From Martelella alba (GTDB lineage Bacteria > Pseudomonadota > Gammaproteobacteria > Enterobacterales > Enterobacteriaceae): DNA of 64,000 nucleotides. Below the pieces are notes generated by a model. The model ran no database searches. It was given only the letters and a program-made list of their open reading frames with translations, and had not been told where the DNA came from. The stretch is taken from positions 158,375 through 222,374 of the forward strand of contig NZ_SZPQ01000004.1 of NCBI RefSeq assembly GCF_005217455.1. The letters run 5' to 3'. The position numbers and the translations under genes are program-made. Positions 31,136-41,173 of the stretch are shown here, piece by piece; within the stretch, counting starts at the first letter, position 1, and the number at the start of each line of letters is the position of its first letter.

Positions 31136-31441
31136 TTAATTTAATTTTCCATTGCCAGAGTCAGTGCCCTGAGTTTGTACATCGCCGTTTAACAGGCGTT
31201 ATAGAGCAACCCTGGCGAATTAAAGTCTACAACGAAGTGGGAAACTTACAAGTAAGATGTAGTAAGCCGCTAATAAAAAACAGCGTTTCGTGTATCTTTC
31301 ATTGAACAAAAACATGACAAAGTAGTAGGCGGATTGTGGGGTAACTCGGGCGGAAACCCGCATATATACTGGATTGCGGTAAATAAAAGGGTTTTCCGAC
31401 TTCCGTGCCGGAACCCGCATTGAGAAAAATCTTAAAGTGAG

Positions 31442-31948
31442 TCAATGATACCAGCCAGAATGAATCTTTATCCCCGAAAACTGTCCAGAACTCCGACTCG
31501 CTCCATTTTGCGGGTAGATGATAAACCCGTAAGATTCGCCCAACGCCGCGGCCTCATATAAACGGCGCTTGTCTTCCGCCGTCAGTTCCTTCGGAAACCA
31601 TCCCAAAATCACACTGTAATTTCCCGTCAGCAAGGCTTTCTCCATGGCGGCGACCCCTTCGTCGCCGGAAGGACGATGTAGCTGCATCATTTTTTCGAGC
31701 GGCAATCCGGCTTGCTTAAGCCATGAACGGTTCAATTTGCGCCCGGATGTCAGCCAGAGCAGCCAGCGCGCCTGCAATCCCAGCTGGCGTAAGAGCGGCA
31801 GGAGAATATGTGCGACAATCGACTGATCCTCGAAATAAACCACTTCGCTGACAAAACCGGAAACCGAAGGTTCCCGGGGGCGCGTTGGCGTGCTTTCCGT
31901 CCGGTTTGGTCTGCAAGAGGGGAATCGGGCCTGTGATTGGCTGTGCAT
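31442..31948 (-). CDS. sulA: SOS-induced cell division inhibitor SulA
   Basis: SulA blocks FtsZ polymerisation during the SOS response and is degraded by Lon. The start at 31948 (MHSQSQARFPSCRPN) gives 168 residues, the same length range as E. coli (169). The core RSGRKLNRSWLKQAGLPLEKMMQL-type segment is present as SGRKLNRSWLKQAGLPLEK. The C-terminus KIHSGWYH matches the known Lon recognition tail. A LexA box lies 19 bases upstream of the start. Confidence 0.95.
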   Translation of the reverse strand: MHSQSQARFPSCRPNRTESTPTRPREPSVSGFVSEVVYFEDQSIVAHILLPLLRQLGLQARWLLWLTSGRKLNRSWLKQAGLPLEKMMQLHRPSGDEGVAAMEKALLTGNYSVILGWFPKELTAEDKRRLYEAAALGESYGFIIYPQNGASRSSGQFSGIKIHSGWYH

Positions 31949-31966
31949 AATGGCGCTCCATGTTAA

Positions 31967-31982
31967 CTGTATATAAATACAG
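31967..31982 (-). promoter_or_regulatory. LexA box of sulA
   Basis: The sequence is CTGT-N8-ACAG with an AT-rich centre (CTGTATATAAATACAG). This is a perfect fit to the core consensus. Its position just upstream of the sulA start indicates SOS control. Confidence 0.9.
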
Positions 31983-32151
31983 TATCTTGAGCGCGTGCAA
32001 AAATCAATCGATTTATAAGCCGCTTCGCAAAAATTCCGACAAACCCGGTCGTGCGGGAGATTAAGTTGAAAACCGCATGGAAAATACAGTATTTTTAATA
32101 GGTTGGGCTGAATGGAATAAGGGTCCCCAACACAATAACAAGGAGAAATGG

Positions 32152-32757
32152 ATGGAAGTTTCATATAAGCAGCGTATTTCACAGGCCGCCTTTTTCTTTA
32201 CTCCGCTGGGGGAAATAACGACCCGTTCGCAGTTCGGCGGCTACAGCATCGCCGCCGACAAAGTTATGTTCGGGCTTATCCTGGACGGCGAGCTCTATCT
32301 GCGCGGTACCCGCCAAAGTGAACACATTTTCGTCGCCGAAGGCATGCGAAGATTGATCTATACCAAGCGGGGCGTGCCGGTATCGCTGAATTACTACCAT
32401 GTGGACGAGCGCTTATGGGCGCGGGGCAATACGTTGTTGGCCCTGGCGCGGCATGCTTTGGACGAATCCCGGCATGACCGTCGGACGCGGGCGTCCTGTC
32501 CCCGGCTTAAGGATTTGCCCAATATTGGGCAAGGGATTGAGCGCTTGCTGTGGAAAGCCGGTATTCAGGATATCGAAGCGCTGCGATATTACGGCGCCAA
32601 AAGCAGCTATCTTAAACTGCGCGAGATCAAGGAAAATCTTGGCGTTAAGGTCCTGTTCGCCCTGGAGGGCGCGCTATCAGGCCGACATCTCGCCGCGTTG
32701 CCGCCGTTACAGCGCAGCGAGCTGCTTGAGTGGTATGAGCGTCTGTCCTGCCGCTAA
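32152..32757 (+). CDS. sxy: Competence regulator Sxy/TfoX
   Basis: Sxy acts with CRP at CRP-S sites to switch on competence genes. The start at 32152 (MEVSYKQRISQAAFFF) follows AAGGAG at 6 bases; the open frame extends to 32077 without support. The 201 residues have a TfoX N-terminal domain (LGEITTRSQFGGYSIAADK) and a TfoX C-terminal helical domain (RLKDLPNIGQGIERLLWKAG). It diverges from sulA and converges with yccS, as in E. coli. Confidence 0.94.
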   Translation: MEVSYKQRISQAAFFFTPLGEITTRSQFGGYSIAADKVMFGLILDGELYLRGTRQSEHIFVAEGMRRLIYTKRGVPVSLNYYHVDERLWARGNTLLALARHALDESRHDRRTRASCPRLKDLPNIGQGIERLLWKAGIQDIEALRYYGAKSSYLKLREIKENLGVKVLFALEGALSGRHLAALPPLQRSELLEWYERLSCR

Positions 32758-32773
32758 GCCGTCGGATGCCGAC

Positions 32774-32795
32774 GCCGCCGCGTTTTCGCGGCGGC
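32774..32795. terminator. Strong hairpin between sxy and yccS
   Basis: A perfect 9-bp GC stem (GCCGCCGCG / CGCGGCGGC) with a TTTT loop lies between the convergent stops, 1 base from the yccS stop. No T-tract follows, but position and stability suggest transcript termination. Confidence 0.55.
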
Positions 32796-32796
32796 A

Positions 32797-34929
32797 TCAT
32801 ACGGTGTCGACCCGCTCGCCCATCTGCTGCCGGCAGGCGATTATCTCCGGCAGCAATTCCAGCAGCAAGCCTATCTGCCTTAAGACGGTCTGCTCTTTGG
32901 CTTGCGGATCGCGCATCTCGGTCTGTATACAGGCAATGAGACGCTCGCGCTCCCGTTTTACCCGATCCGGCAGCGTATCCTGGCATTGCAGTGCATCATC
33001 CACATAGCAGACGGCATCGTCCATCACGCCCAGCAGCGTCGACGACGCCAGTTTTTCCCGATGCGCGCCAAGCGTGGAGATATAGCTAAGGAATGTATGA
33101 TTCAGGCATAAGAGCCGGAATGCCAGATCCATGCTTTGGCCGGGCGAGCGGGATTCCGCCGCCATGTTGGACACCACCGACGCCAGCTCGGCATCCCTGT
33201 TATGCGCATCCCGTCTCGCCACCCGATAATCCAGACGATTGTCCTTGCCCTGATGGTATTGCACCAGTATGGCGTCCAGATAGCGGCAGTTGGCGGTCAG
33301 ACTCTGATCGAGCGTCGCCGGCAGCCGGCGAAAACGCCAGTCCGGCCAGATAAAGCTGACTGCCGCCCAGGCGATGGCGCAACCGAGCAGGGTGTCGTAG
33401 ACCCTGGGCAACGCCACCTCGAAACCTTCACCCAGCAAATTGAAACAGAGCATCACCAGCAGGGTGATAAACATGGTGGCTTGAGCATATTGACCATGGC
33501 GAAACGCGAAGAACAACGTACCGCTTATCACTATCAGCAGCAGTTGGCCTTCCGTGGACGGTACGAAATACAATATGGGCAGACTCAGCAGAATGCCCGC
33601 CAAGGTGCCGGCGATACGCATGGTCAGGCGCCGGCGGGTGGCCTGATAATTAGGTTGGCAAACGAAAAGACTGGTCAGCATGATCCAATAGCCATACCGC
33701 AGACCGCTTAGCTGAATAAACGCATAGCCCAGGCATAACACCGCCGACATTCGGATGGCGTGACGAAATAGCGCCGATTGGGGACCAAGATTGCGGCTAA
33801 TCCGTAATCGGATGTCGCTGAACCCGGTGAGTTTGTCATCCGCCAGGTTATTTTCTTCCGGATTGTCGCGGGCGATGGTTTGTTCCGATTCGATTGTGGC
33901 CAATTGCGCGTCAATGGCGCGCAGATTATTCAGCACGCTTTGCAAACTCTGCCTCTGTTCCGGACCGGCTATGCGTGTTATCGCCGCGTCCAGGTGATTG
34001 AAGGCGTTTTCAAACCGGCTATCGTGCTGGTATTTCTGGTGCAGCAGCACGGACTGCGCAAGGGTGTCACAAGCCCGGGCCTGCATGGACAACAGGCGCT
34101 GGAAGCGGAACAGCACGTCGCTAAAGCGCAAATGCTCGCGCAATTGCCGGTATTGCGCATGAGAGGAACTGGCTCGCTCATGGATATCTTGCGCCGCAAA
34201 ATAATAATGCAGTGCCCGGCGGGTGCCACGTTGGCCGCGATCACCGCGCAGCCGGGCCAGCAGTGACGCTTTGGTTTGATTGAGCGCCGTCATCAGGGCG
34301 CTATTGGCCATGGCCACTTCGATGACGGCGTTATCGTCCCCTGCGTCGAGATCAGGATCGAAAAGAGTGGCCTTGGCGTCAAGATAACGCGCCAGCGCCT
34401 GATAACTCAGCGCCAGATTTTCCTGTAATGGCCTGATGGGGAACAGGATATGGCCAAACAACGTCAGCAGATTGTACCATATGGCTCCGGTTAATAGCAG
34501 CGCCGGCTGGAGATACCAATTGGGATAGAGCGGTGCGCCGAGCATGGTGTAGATGGCTATCAGCAGGGCGCCGAATGCGATGGTGGCATAACGCTGCCCC
34601 AGCGCGCCCAACAAAATGAACCCGCAGGTGGAAACCGCCAGTCCGATGCCGAAAATCCAGGGATAGGGAAAAAGTAATTCAATGGATACCGCGGCGACAA
34701 AGAAACTCAGCAGGGTAATAAGCAGATTGCGTAATCGGCCGCTAAGCCTATCGTCCAAATCCGTCAGGGCGGCGGCCACCACGCCGAGGGTCAGCGGTAT
34801 GGTCAGTGTGGGCGTCCCAAGCCGCCAGGGTAGCAGCGCGGCGCCGGCCAGGGCGATGAAAATACGCATGTTGTATCGCCAGCGGCTATTGAAAGCCAAA
34901 CGACGAAACCCGGGTACCACATTGACCAC
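32797..34929 (-). CDS. yccS: FUSC-family inner-membrane protein YccS
   Basis: Predicted inner-membrane transporter-like protein of unknown substrate. I chose GTG at 34929, six bases after AAGGAT, giving 710 residues, close to E. coli (about 717); the open frame to 35076 would run into yccF. The N-terminal half has one set of membrane segments (ARIFIAL-like start, TIPLTLGVVAAALTDLDDRL). A soluble helical domain follows, then a second set beginning FRHAIRMSAVLCLGYA. The duplicated layout and the tract AWAAVSFIWPDWRFRRLP are typical of the FUSC/YccS family. yccF lies 34 bases upstream, so the two form an operon. Confidence 0.92.
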   Translation of the reverse strand: MVNVVPGFRRLAFNSRWRYNMRIFIALAGAALLPWRLGTPTLTIPLTLGVVAAALTDLDDRLSGRLRNLLITLLSFFVAAVSIELLFPYPWIFGIGLAVSTCGFILLGALGQRYATIAFGALLIAIYTMLGAPLYPNWYLQPALLLTGAIWYNLLTLFGHILFPIRPLQENLALSYQALARYLDAKATLFDPDLDAGDDNAVIEVAMANSALMTALNQTKASLLARLRGDRGQRGTRRALHYYFAAQDIHERASSSHAQYRQLREHLRFSDVLFRFQRLLSMQARACDTLAQSVLLHQKYQHDSRFENAFNHLDAAITRIAGPEQRQSLQSVLNNLRAIDAQLATIESEQTIARDNPEENNLADDKLTGFSDIRLRISRNLGPQSALFRHAIRMSAVLCLGYAFIQLSGLRYGYWIMLTSLFVCQPNYQATRRRLTMRIAGTLAGILLSLPILYFVPSTEGQLLLIVISGTLFFAFRHGQYAQATMFITLLVMLCFNLLGEGFEVALPRVYDTLLGCAIAWAAVSFIWPDWRFRRLPATLDQSLTANCRYLDAILVQYHQGKDNRLDYRVARRDAHNRDAELASVVSNMAAESRSPGQSMDLAFRLLCLNHTFLSYISTLGAHREKLASSTLLGVMDDAVCYVDDALQCQDTLPDRVKRERERLIACIQTEMRDPQAKEQTVLRQIGLLLELLPEIIACRQQMGERVDTV

Positions 34930-34963
34930 AGGGATATCCTTAATCAGGGCCGAGCTAACGACG

Positions 34964-35419
34964 TCAACGGGAATGATACCGGTTCGGCTTGAAACGCAAT
35001 TGTTCAGCCAACTCCACCGGCACCACGCGCCGGCCGACCGGCCAAAGGGCGATAGCCGCCAGCTTGAAATGCGCAATCCCCGAGGGGATGCCGATAATCG
35101 TAAGGCATTGGCCGATACCGATGACGATATGCGACAGGCATAACCACCAGCCGAACAGCACCAGCCACAGGATATTCAGCAGCGTCCCCCCCGCGGCCAG
35201 TAAGGGATGGCGAGAGTTTGCGTCAAGTTCTTCAACGGGAACGACGGTATTGCCGAACGGACACAGGGATAATTTAGTGATCTCCCAGCATGAACGGGTG
35301 AAGGGCCAACTGAAGATGAGCAAAATACTCAGCAACGTCGCCAGCAGCCAGGCGAGGGTAGTGAAAAAACCGCCAAGGCAGAAGTTAAGGATATTGAGCA
35401 GGAGTCGGAGAGTCGCCAT
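34964..35419 (-). CDS. yccF: YccF, DUF307-type inner-membrane protein
   Basis: The 151-residue protein has membrane segments at about 5-35 (LNILNFCLGGFFTTLAWLLA) and 70-110, separated by a short soluble loop. It carries the duplicated family motif NI-W-x-x-x-FG-WW (seen as LNILWLVLFGWWLCL). The function is unknown. It is the first gene of a yccF-yccS operon, as in E. coli (148 residues). Confidence 0.93.
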   Translation of the reverse strand: MATLRLLLNILNFCLGGFFTTLAWLLATLLSILLIFSWPFTRSCWEITKLSLCPFGNTVVPVEELDANSRHPLLAAGGTLLNILWLVLFGWWLCLSHIVIGIGQCLTIIGIPSGIAHFKLAAIALWPVGRRVVPVELAEQLRFKPNRYHSR

Positions 35420-35564
35420 AGTGTATTGTGCCGGCTTTGCTGTTGTACGGTAAAAGTCCCTAATAGAATAAATGGTATTCTACCCTGATTTCCAGACCGC
35501 GGCAGAACAAGTTACTATGGAGGGCAGACGCGTCTCAATGAGATAACGGGAACCCGACAATGTT

Positions 35565-37619
35565 ATGGAACTGAAATCGACATCACTTGGCAAACATCTG
35601 GCACAACATCCATATAACCGGGTTCGCCTGCTGAATGCCGGCGTCGAGGTCAGCGGCGAAAAACACCATTACGTTATTCCTTTCAATGAAATCCTGGCGA
35701 TTCGCTGCAAGCGCGGCATCGTCTGGGGGGAATTGGAGTTCGAGTTGCCCGATGCGCGGGTGGTGCGCCTGCATGGTACGGAATGGCAGGAAACCCAGCG
35801 GTTTTATCAATACTTGCAAAAAATCTGGCGGGACTGGAGCCACGAAATGAGCCTGGTTTGCGCCGAGGTGCTAAAGGCGCAGACCACGGCCATCGCGCAG
35901 ACGGTCGAGAGCGATCAGTGGTTGCGCTCGGATTCGCTGGCATCTTTGCAAGCAAGCATTCGCGAGGCCTTTGGGGCATTGCCGCTGCCGACAACACGAT
36001 TGGACGAGTTTGAGACCTGTCGTGAGCCGTTTCGCCTTTGCCGGCAATGGCTGCAAAACGGGCCGGCATTGGCCGAGGCGCGTAACCGGCGCTGGGCCGA
36101 CGATGTGATGACCGCGCATGGCGATTTTTTCGCCAATGTGGAGAGCAGTCCGTTGAATACATCGCAGATGCAGGCGGTGGTCAATGGCGAACAGAAAATA
36201 CTGGTGCTGGCGGGGGCCGGTAGCGGTAAAACGTCGGTATTGGTCGCGCGGGTGGGTTGGCTGCTCAGACGGCAGGAAGCCTTGTCCGAACAGATATTGA
36301 TGCTGGCTTTCGGCCGGGAGGCCGCGGCGGAAATGGACGCGCGCATTCGCGACCGGCTGGGGGCCCACGGCGTGGCTTCATGGACTTTCCATGCCCTGGC
36401 GCTGCATATCATCCGCCAAGGCAGCAAGAAGGCGCCGGTTATCACCAAATTGGAAAACGACGGCGCGGCGCGGCGGGCGTTATTGATAAAACAGTGGCGA
36501 TTGCAATGCGCCGATAAGAAAGCGCAGGCGAAAGGCTGGCGGCAATGGCTCACCGATGCGTTGGCCTGGGAACTGCCGGAGGGGGATTTCTGGCAAAACG
36601 ATGCTCTGGCGCAGCGCTTGGCACCCCGTCTCGATCGCTGGATCGGTTTGATGCGCATGCATGGCGGCAGTCAGACGCAGATGATTGCGTCAGCGCCGGA
36701 AGCGTGTCGAGCGGAGTTTCAAAAACGCCTCCGGTTATTGACGCCATTGCTGAAAATCTGGAAACAGGCCATGAAGGAAGAAGGCGCGGTGGATTTCGCC
36801 GGGCTTATCCACCAGGCCGTGGATGTCTTGCAAAAGGGGCGGTTTATCAGCCCCTGGAAGCACATTCTGGTGGATGAATATCAGGATATTTCGCCGCAGC
36901 GCGTGCGATTACTGGAGGCATTGTGCCAACAAAACCACCGTACTTCGCTCTTTGCCGTAGGGGATGATTGGCAGGCCATATACCGTTTCAGCGGCGCTGA
37001 GCTCTCCCTGACCACCGCTTTTCATGAACGTTTCGCTGACGCGGCCCAGTGCGCTCTTGATACCACATACCGTTTCAATCAACGGATCGGCGAAATAGCC
37101 AATGCCTTTGTGTTGCAAAATCCATATCAACTGCATAAGCCTCTCAACAGTCTTGTCAAAGGCGAAAAGAAAGCCGTACTCATATTGCCGCAGGCGCAAC
37201 TGGAGGCATTACTGAATAAGCTCAGCGGCTACGCGCTGCCGGATGAGCGCATATTGATTTTGGCCCGCTACCATTATCTTCGACCAGCGCTGCTGGATAA
37301 AGCGGCCACGCGCTGGCCCAATCTGGTTATTGATTTCAAAACCATGCATGGGAGCAAGGGACAACAGGCGGACTATGTCATTATCATCGGCATGTCGGCC
37401 GGCAAGGACGGTTTTCCTGCGCCGGCGCGGGAAACGGTTATCGAACAGGCCCTGTTGCCGCAGCCGGAAGATTTTCCGGATGCCGAGGAGCGGCGTTTGA
37501 TGTATGTCGCCCTGACACGGGCACGTCGCCAGGTCTGGTTGTTACAGGATCCGGAGCGACCCTCTCCCTTCATCGGCGTTTTACGGCAATTGGGGGTATC
37601 GCACGCACGCAAGCCATAA
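35565..37619 (+). CDS. helD: DNA helicase IV (HelD), superfamily 1
   Basis: 3'-5' DNA helicase of the UvrD/Rep superfamily. The 684 residues equal the E. coli length. Motifs are in order: an N-terminal family-specific domain (about 1-190), Walker A AGAGSGKTSVLVAR near 215, motif II LVDEYQDIS near 430, GDDWQAIYRFSGA (motif III), a C-terminal HGSKGQQADYVI and VALTRARRQVWLL (motif VI). The ORF converges with mgsA. Confidence 0.96.
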   Translation: MELKSTSLGKHLAQHPYNRVRLLNAGVEVSGEKHHYVIPFNEILAIRCKRGIVWGELEFELPDARVVRLHGTEWQETQRFYQYLQKIWRDWSHEMSLVCAEVLKAQTTAIAQTVESDQWLRSDSLASLQASIREAFGALPLPTTRLDEFETCREPFRLCRQWLQNGPALAEARNRRWADDVMTAHGDFFANVESSPLNTSQMQAVVNGEQKILVLAGAGSGKTSVLVARVGWLLRRQEALSEQILMLAFGREAAAEMDARIRDRLGAHGVASWTFHALALHIIRQGSKKAPVITKLENDGAARRALLIKQWRLQCADKKAQAKGWRQWLTDALAWELPEGDFWQNDALAQRLAPRLDRWIGLMRMHGGSQTQMIASAPEACRAEFQKRLRLLTPLLKIWKQAMKEEGAVDFAGLIHQAVDVLQKGRFISPWKHILVDEYQDISPQRVRLLEALCQQNHRTSLFAVGDDWQAIYRFSGAELSLTTAFHERFADAAQCALDTTYRFNQRIGEIANAFVLQNPYQLHKPLNSLVKGEKKAVLILPQAQLEALLNKLSGYALPDERILILARYHYLRPALLDKAATRWPNLVIDFKTMHGSKGQQADYVIIIGMSAGKDGFPAPARETVIEQALLPQPEDFPDAEERRLMYVALTRARRQVWLLQDPERPSPFIGVLRQLGVSHARKP

Positions 37620-37631
37620 TCAATGGGAACC

Positions 37632-37653
37632 ACGCCGCCCTCGGGGGCGGCGT
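37632..37653. terminator. Hairpin between convergent helD and mgsA
   Basis: A 9-bp stem (ACGCCGCCC / GGGCGGCGT) with a 4-nt loop sits in the 38-base gap. The plus-strand side continues CCGTTTATT, only weakly T-rich. Confidence 0.5.
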
Positions 37654-37657
37654 CCGT

Positions 37658-38116
37658 TTATTGCAGGCGTTCGTTCAAATAGCGCTGATAATCGGGTATC
37701 TCAATTTCCATTTCACCGCTAAACAGCGCGGAGCTAATCAGCAAATCCGCCGTCGACCGATTGGTGGCCACGGGGATATTCCAGACGGTCGCCAGACGCA
37801 GCAATGCTTTGACATCGGGATCATGGGGTACGGCGTTCAACGGATCCCAAAAGAAAATCAGCACGTCGATTTTGCCTTCCGAAATCAGCGCGCCGACTTG
37901 CTGATCGCCGCCCATTGGCCCGCTAAGCATGCTGTGTACCGGCAAACCGGTGTTGCGCTGCACCAAATTCCCTGTCGTGCCGGTGGCATAAAGCACATGC
38001 TCTTTCAGCACCCCTTTGTTGACCTCCACCCAGTTCAGTAAAGATTCCTTGCAATGATCGTGCGCCACCAGGGCAATGTGTTTGCGCATGGTAATGGTGC
38101 GGGTAATCGACTCCAT
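37658..38116 (-). CDS. mgsA: Methylglyoxal synthase
   Basis: Converts dihydroxyacetone phosphate to methylglyoxal and phosphate, a bypass of lower glycolysis. The start at 38116 ([16 protein letters not shown]) gives 152 residues as in E. coli. Catalytic Asp71 lies in [11 protein letters not shown] and His98 in PLNAVPHDP. The gloC product elsewhere in the window acts in the downstream glutathione-dependent route for the toxic product. Confidence 0.96.
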   Translation of the reverse strand: MESITRTITMRKHIALVAHDHCKESLLNWVEVNKGVLKEHVLYATGTTGNLVQRNTGLPVHSMLSGPMGGDQQVGALISEGKIDVLIFFWDPLNAVPHDPDVKALLRLATVWNIPVATNRSTADLLISSALFSGEMEIEIPDYQRYLNERLQ

Positions 38117-38144
38117 ATCCTGTCCTTCAGAAAAAATCAGCGAT

Positions 38145-38243
38145 AACATACTCGCCATACTTCATGTTGCCGCGCAGTTGGCGGCACACATGGGTTTTCA
38201 ACATATGCGCCGCTCGCCGGCCGCTGCGAATTATTTGAAGTAT
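38145..38243 (-). repeat. ERIC-like repeat upstream of mgsA, shortened
   Basis: Inverted copy with the right end ATACTCGCCATACTTCATG and the left end CTGCGAATTATTTGAAGTA. The centre differs from the usual core and the copy is about 99 bases long. Confidence 0.6.
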
Positions 38244-38277
38244 ATAGACTACTGAAAGTTCGTTTCACTGCAAACAA

Positions 38278-38835
38278 TTAAACAGATAACATTGCAAAAT
38301 ATCGTTGAAGTCTATTCAGCGGACCGATAGACGGGTCGGGAATGCCGGGCGGCGTCGCCGGCGCGAGGGGCATCAGTCGGTGAACGACATTCGGTTTGTT
38401 CAGTTGGGGCGGCGAATCGCCGCCTTGGGCCGGTAGTCGGCGATAGGTTGCGTTAACCACCGTGCCATGCTCGTCGAGCAATATCGGCTCCGGCCGCAAC
38501 AAGAAACGCCGGACCTGCTCGCCAGTGGCGAGTTGCGGCAAACGTAAGCGTAGCCGTTGGGCATCGCCGGTATCAAAATACCCCAGCACATAGACCGGTG
38601 CGGCAGGGTATAGCGTTTTCTCCCGCGGGAAAGCGCGGTTGTTCAAGATGAATGTCAATTGATGCTTTCCCTTGGTCAGTTCAAGGCTGCCTACGCTGCG
38701 CAGCAAGGCGCTGTTGACCGTGGCGCCGTCTATGGTGACCAGTTCGATGGACTCAGGCACCTCCAGCGTTGTCGCCGCCGCGGGCCCGCTTAACAGCAGG
38801 GTTAAGCCGATAAGCAGGACACGCGTTATCGTCAT
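38278..38835 (-). CDS. yccT: YccT/CsgI-like periplasmic protein (DUF2057)
   Basis: Secreted protein with signal peptide MTITRVLLIGLTLLLSGPAA. E. coli YccT (CsgI) inhibits curli assembly. The conserved N-terminal segment is LEVPESIELVTIDGATVNS then LRSVGSLELTKGKHQLTF. At 185 residues it is shorter than the E. coli protein (220), with a divergent Pro-rich C-terminal third. The family call is good. The curli role is not shown here because no csg genes are in the window. Confidence 0.85.
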   Translation of the reverse strand: MTITRVLLIGLTLLLSGPAAATTLEVPESIELVTIDGATVNSALLRSVGSLELTKGKHQLTFILNNRAFPREKTLYPAAPVYVLGYFDTGDAQRLRLRLPQLATGEQVRRFLLRPEPILLDEHGTVVNATYRRLPAQGGDSPPQLNKPNVVHRLMPLAPATPPGIPDPSIGPLNRLQRYFAMLSV

Positions 38836-39058
38836 TGTTGATTCATCCTCGGTAAGAGTGAAATTCGCCGCCAGGTCAAAATTCCTGCCATAGTCTGCGT
38901 GGCAACGATGTTTTACATCACGATAAGATTATACAATATTCTTTGTATTATTTTTTAACAAATATTTTTGTTTTGAAATTATTTGATGCCTCATTCATGC
39001 GTGTGTTTTTTTTATCTGGTATACAATGGATCCATGATTTCCCTTCGGAGATAACGCC

Positions 39059-39472
39059 ATGACGGATACCGATATCCGCGACATCCTGTCGTCGGTCAAA
39101 ACCATCGCCCTGGTGGGCGCCAGTGAGAAACCCGCCCGTCCCAGCTATGATGTCATGGCCTATCTACTGGAACAGGGCTATCACGTGTTTCCCGTTAACC
39201 CTGTGCTGGCGGGTCGGGAAGTCCTTGGGCAAAAAGTGTACGCCGATTTGGCGGACATTCCGGTAAAAGTGGATATGGTGGATGTTTTCCGGCGATCTGA
39301 AGCCGTTTACGATATTGCCCAGGAAGCGATTGCTATTGATGCCGGCGTGCTGTGGATGCAATTGGGCGTAATCAATGAACAGGCGGCGGTACTGGCCAAA
39401 AATGTCGGCATGCAGGTGGTGATGGATCGCTGCCCGAAGATTGAAATCAAGCGTCTGGGACTGGCTAAATGA
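39059..39472 (+). CDS. yccU: CoA-binding Rossmann protein YccU
   Basis: 137-residue CoA_binding domain protein (E. coli YccU 137-164 depending on start). The Rossmann motif ALVGASEKPARPSYDVM is followed by GYHVFPVNPVLAG and VDMVDVFRRSE. Function is unknown beyond predicted CoA binding. It converges with hspQ; a loose inverted repeat (AAGGCG / CGCCTT) between them may end both transcripts. Confidence 0.93.
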   Translation: MTDTDIRDILSSVKTIALVGASEKPARPSYDVMAYLLEQGYHVFPVNPVLAGREVLGQKVYADLADIPVKVDMVDVFRRSEAVYDIAQEAIAIDAGVLWMQLGVINEQAAVLAKNVGMQVVMDRCPKIEIKRLGLAK

Positions 39473-39505
39473 ATACAAGGCGAGTGATGGACACCCGCCT
39501 TGCCG

Positions 39506-39823
39506 TCAGTTTCTCAACCGGGGCGCCTGAAGTTGCTGACGAATGGATTCCGCCAGTTCATCCAGCGAAGGCTGCTCGGGGTGGATTGGCGTTGTTTCCG
39601 AATTCAGTTGGACTTCGGCCAAATAGGTATGAATAGGCTTGCCTTCGTCATCCTCCATTACCACATGGTACCAGGGCACGGAGCGAAGATTTTCGTCGGC
39701 CGCGATGTCATCCAGCGAAGGTTTTTCCAGAGAATATTCGGGGTCGACATCGATAACAACGCCTAAATAGCCCAAAAGTCTATGACGGACCTGTTGTCCG
39801 ATTCCAAATTTGCTGGCAATCAT
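39506..39823 (-). CDS. hspQ: Heat shock protein HspQ
   Basis: 105-residue YccV-like protein (family once called hemimethylated DNA-binding). HspQ is a specificity factor for Lon in enterobacteria. The sequence keeps [19 protein letters not shown] and [20 protein letters not shown]. The start follows GGGAG. A sigma-32 promoter lies 35 bases upstream, which agrees with heat-shock induction. Confidence 0.95.
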   Translation of the reverse strand: MIASKFGIGQQVRHRLLGYLGVVIDVDPEYSLEKPSLDDIAADENLRSVPWYHVVMEDDEGKPIHTYLAEVQLNSETTPIHPEQPSLDELAESIRQQLQAPRLRN

Positions 39824-39857
39824 GGTTCGCTCCCGTGTGACTCATGCCTTATCCTAA

Positions 39858-39885
39858 ATATGGGGTATCAGCGGGCAATATCAAG
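39858..39885 (-). promoter_or_regulatory. Sigma-32 heat-shock promoter of hspQ
   Basis: On the minus strand the -35 is CTTGATA and the -10 is CCCCATAT with a 13-base spacer. This closely fits the sigma-32 consensus (CTTGAAA and CCCCATNT). Confidence 0.8.
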
Positions 39886-39898
39886 GGTAAGGCGTCAC

Positions 39899-41092
39899 TT
39901 AAATTACACGACAGGCGAAACCTTTCAAATAAAGTCCTTCAGGATAAGGGGCGATTACCGGATGATCGGCGGCCTGTCGGAACTCTTCGATAAACTGAAG
40001 CGAGCGGTGGGCATCCAACGCGGCATCGGCAATGATTTTTTGAAAAAGTTCGCGGGTCATCAGTCCGGAACAGGAAAACGTCAATAATATGCCTTCCGCG
40101 GCCAGCAACTGTATCGCCAGCATATTGATATCTTTGTAGCCCCGGCACGCCCCGGCCAACTGGTTTTTGTTTTCCACGAATTTCGGCGGGTCCATGATGA
40201 TCATATCGAATTGTCGCCCCTGCTCGCGATAACGCCGCAACAAGGTGAAAACATCTTCACGCGTGAATTCCGCCTTGCCGGTATCAAGCGCATTGAGTTC
40301 GATATTCCTGCGGGCGATATCCAACACATGCTGAGAGGTATCGACATTGGTCACTTGCCGGCATTCGCCCTTGATCACGGCGACGCCGAAAGCGCCGGTA
40401 TAGGAAAAACAGTTCAGTACCCGGCGCCCCGCGGCATACTTGCGCGCGGCGTGCCGGCTGTCGCGTTGATCAAGGTAAAATCCGGTTTTATGGCCCTGCG
40501 CGATATCCACCAGTAGTGTCATGTCATGCTCGTGGATGGGCAAAAGCGGCGCGGGAGCCTCGCCAACCACCACGCCGCTGGTCGGAGTTAACCCTTCCTT
40601 TTTACGGATTGCCGCGTCGGAACGATCGTAGATGGCGCAGAGGGGATAGCATTGCTGCAACGCCGCCAGCAGATTGGCGCGTTGGTATTCCGCCCCGGCG
40701 GATAACAGCTGCAGTACCAGATAATGTCCGTAACGATCGATCGTGACGCCCGGCAAGCCGTCCGATTCGCCGGCGATCAACCGGTAGGCATCCAGGTTGT
40801 CCCGCTTGGCCAGCAGATCCCGCCATTGCTGTGCGGTATTTAAGCGGCGTATGAAAAACTCGGTATCAATGGCCTCTTCGGCCTCAAAGGTCCAGACGCG
40901 AGCGCGGATTTGCGATTGCGGCGAATATGCCCCTCGGGCAAGCCAATGTCCCGCGGCATCGTGGATATCAATGGTCTCGCCGGCGTGCGCTTGCCCTTCT
41001 ATCCGTTGCACAGCGCCGGAAAAGATCCAGGGGTGGCGCCGCAGCAGCGATTTTTCCCGCCCCTTGGCAAGGAAGAGTCGTTTTGTCATCAT
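39899..41092 (-). CDS. rlmI: 23S rRNA (m5C1962) methyltransferase RlmI
   Basis: SAM-dependent enzyme that methylates C1962 of 23S rRNA. The 397-residue protein begins with a PUA domain ([20 protein letters not shown]). A Rossmann methyltransferase domain follows with [14 protein letters not shown], the DPPKFVENK motif and the catalytic-Cys segment TFSCSGLMT. Two adjacent Met codons could start it (41092 or 41089). It diverges from yccX across 81 bases. Confidence 0.96.
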   Translation of the reverse strand: MMTKRLFLAKGREKSLLRRHPWIFSGAVQRIEGQAHAGETIDIHDAAGHWLARGAYSPQSQIRARVWTFEAEEAIDTEFFIRRLNTAQQWRDLLAKRDNLDAYRLIAGESDGLPGVTIDRYGHYLVLQLLSAGAEYQRANLLAALQQCYPLCAIYDRSDAAIRKKEGLTPTSGVVVGEAPAPLLPIHEHDMTLLVDIAQGHKTGFYLDQRDSRHAARKYAAGRRVLNCFSYTGAFGVAVIKGECRQVTNVDTSQHVLDIARRNIELNALDTGKAEFTREDVFTLLRRYREQGRQFDMIIMDPPKFVENKNQLAGACRGYKDINMLAIQLLAAEGILLTFSCSGLMTRELFQKIIADAALDAHRSLQFIEEFRQAADHPVIAPYPEGLYLKGFACRVI

Positions 41093-41173
41093 GAAGTATA
41101 CTGATCAGCTGAAAGAGCGCCATTTTGCGAATAAGTTCGGCCAATTGCAATCATCGCCGGCTTTCGGGGGGAA

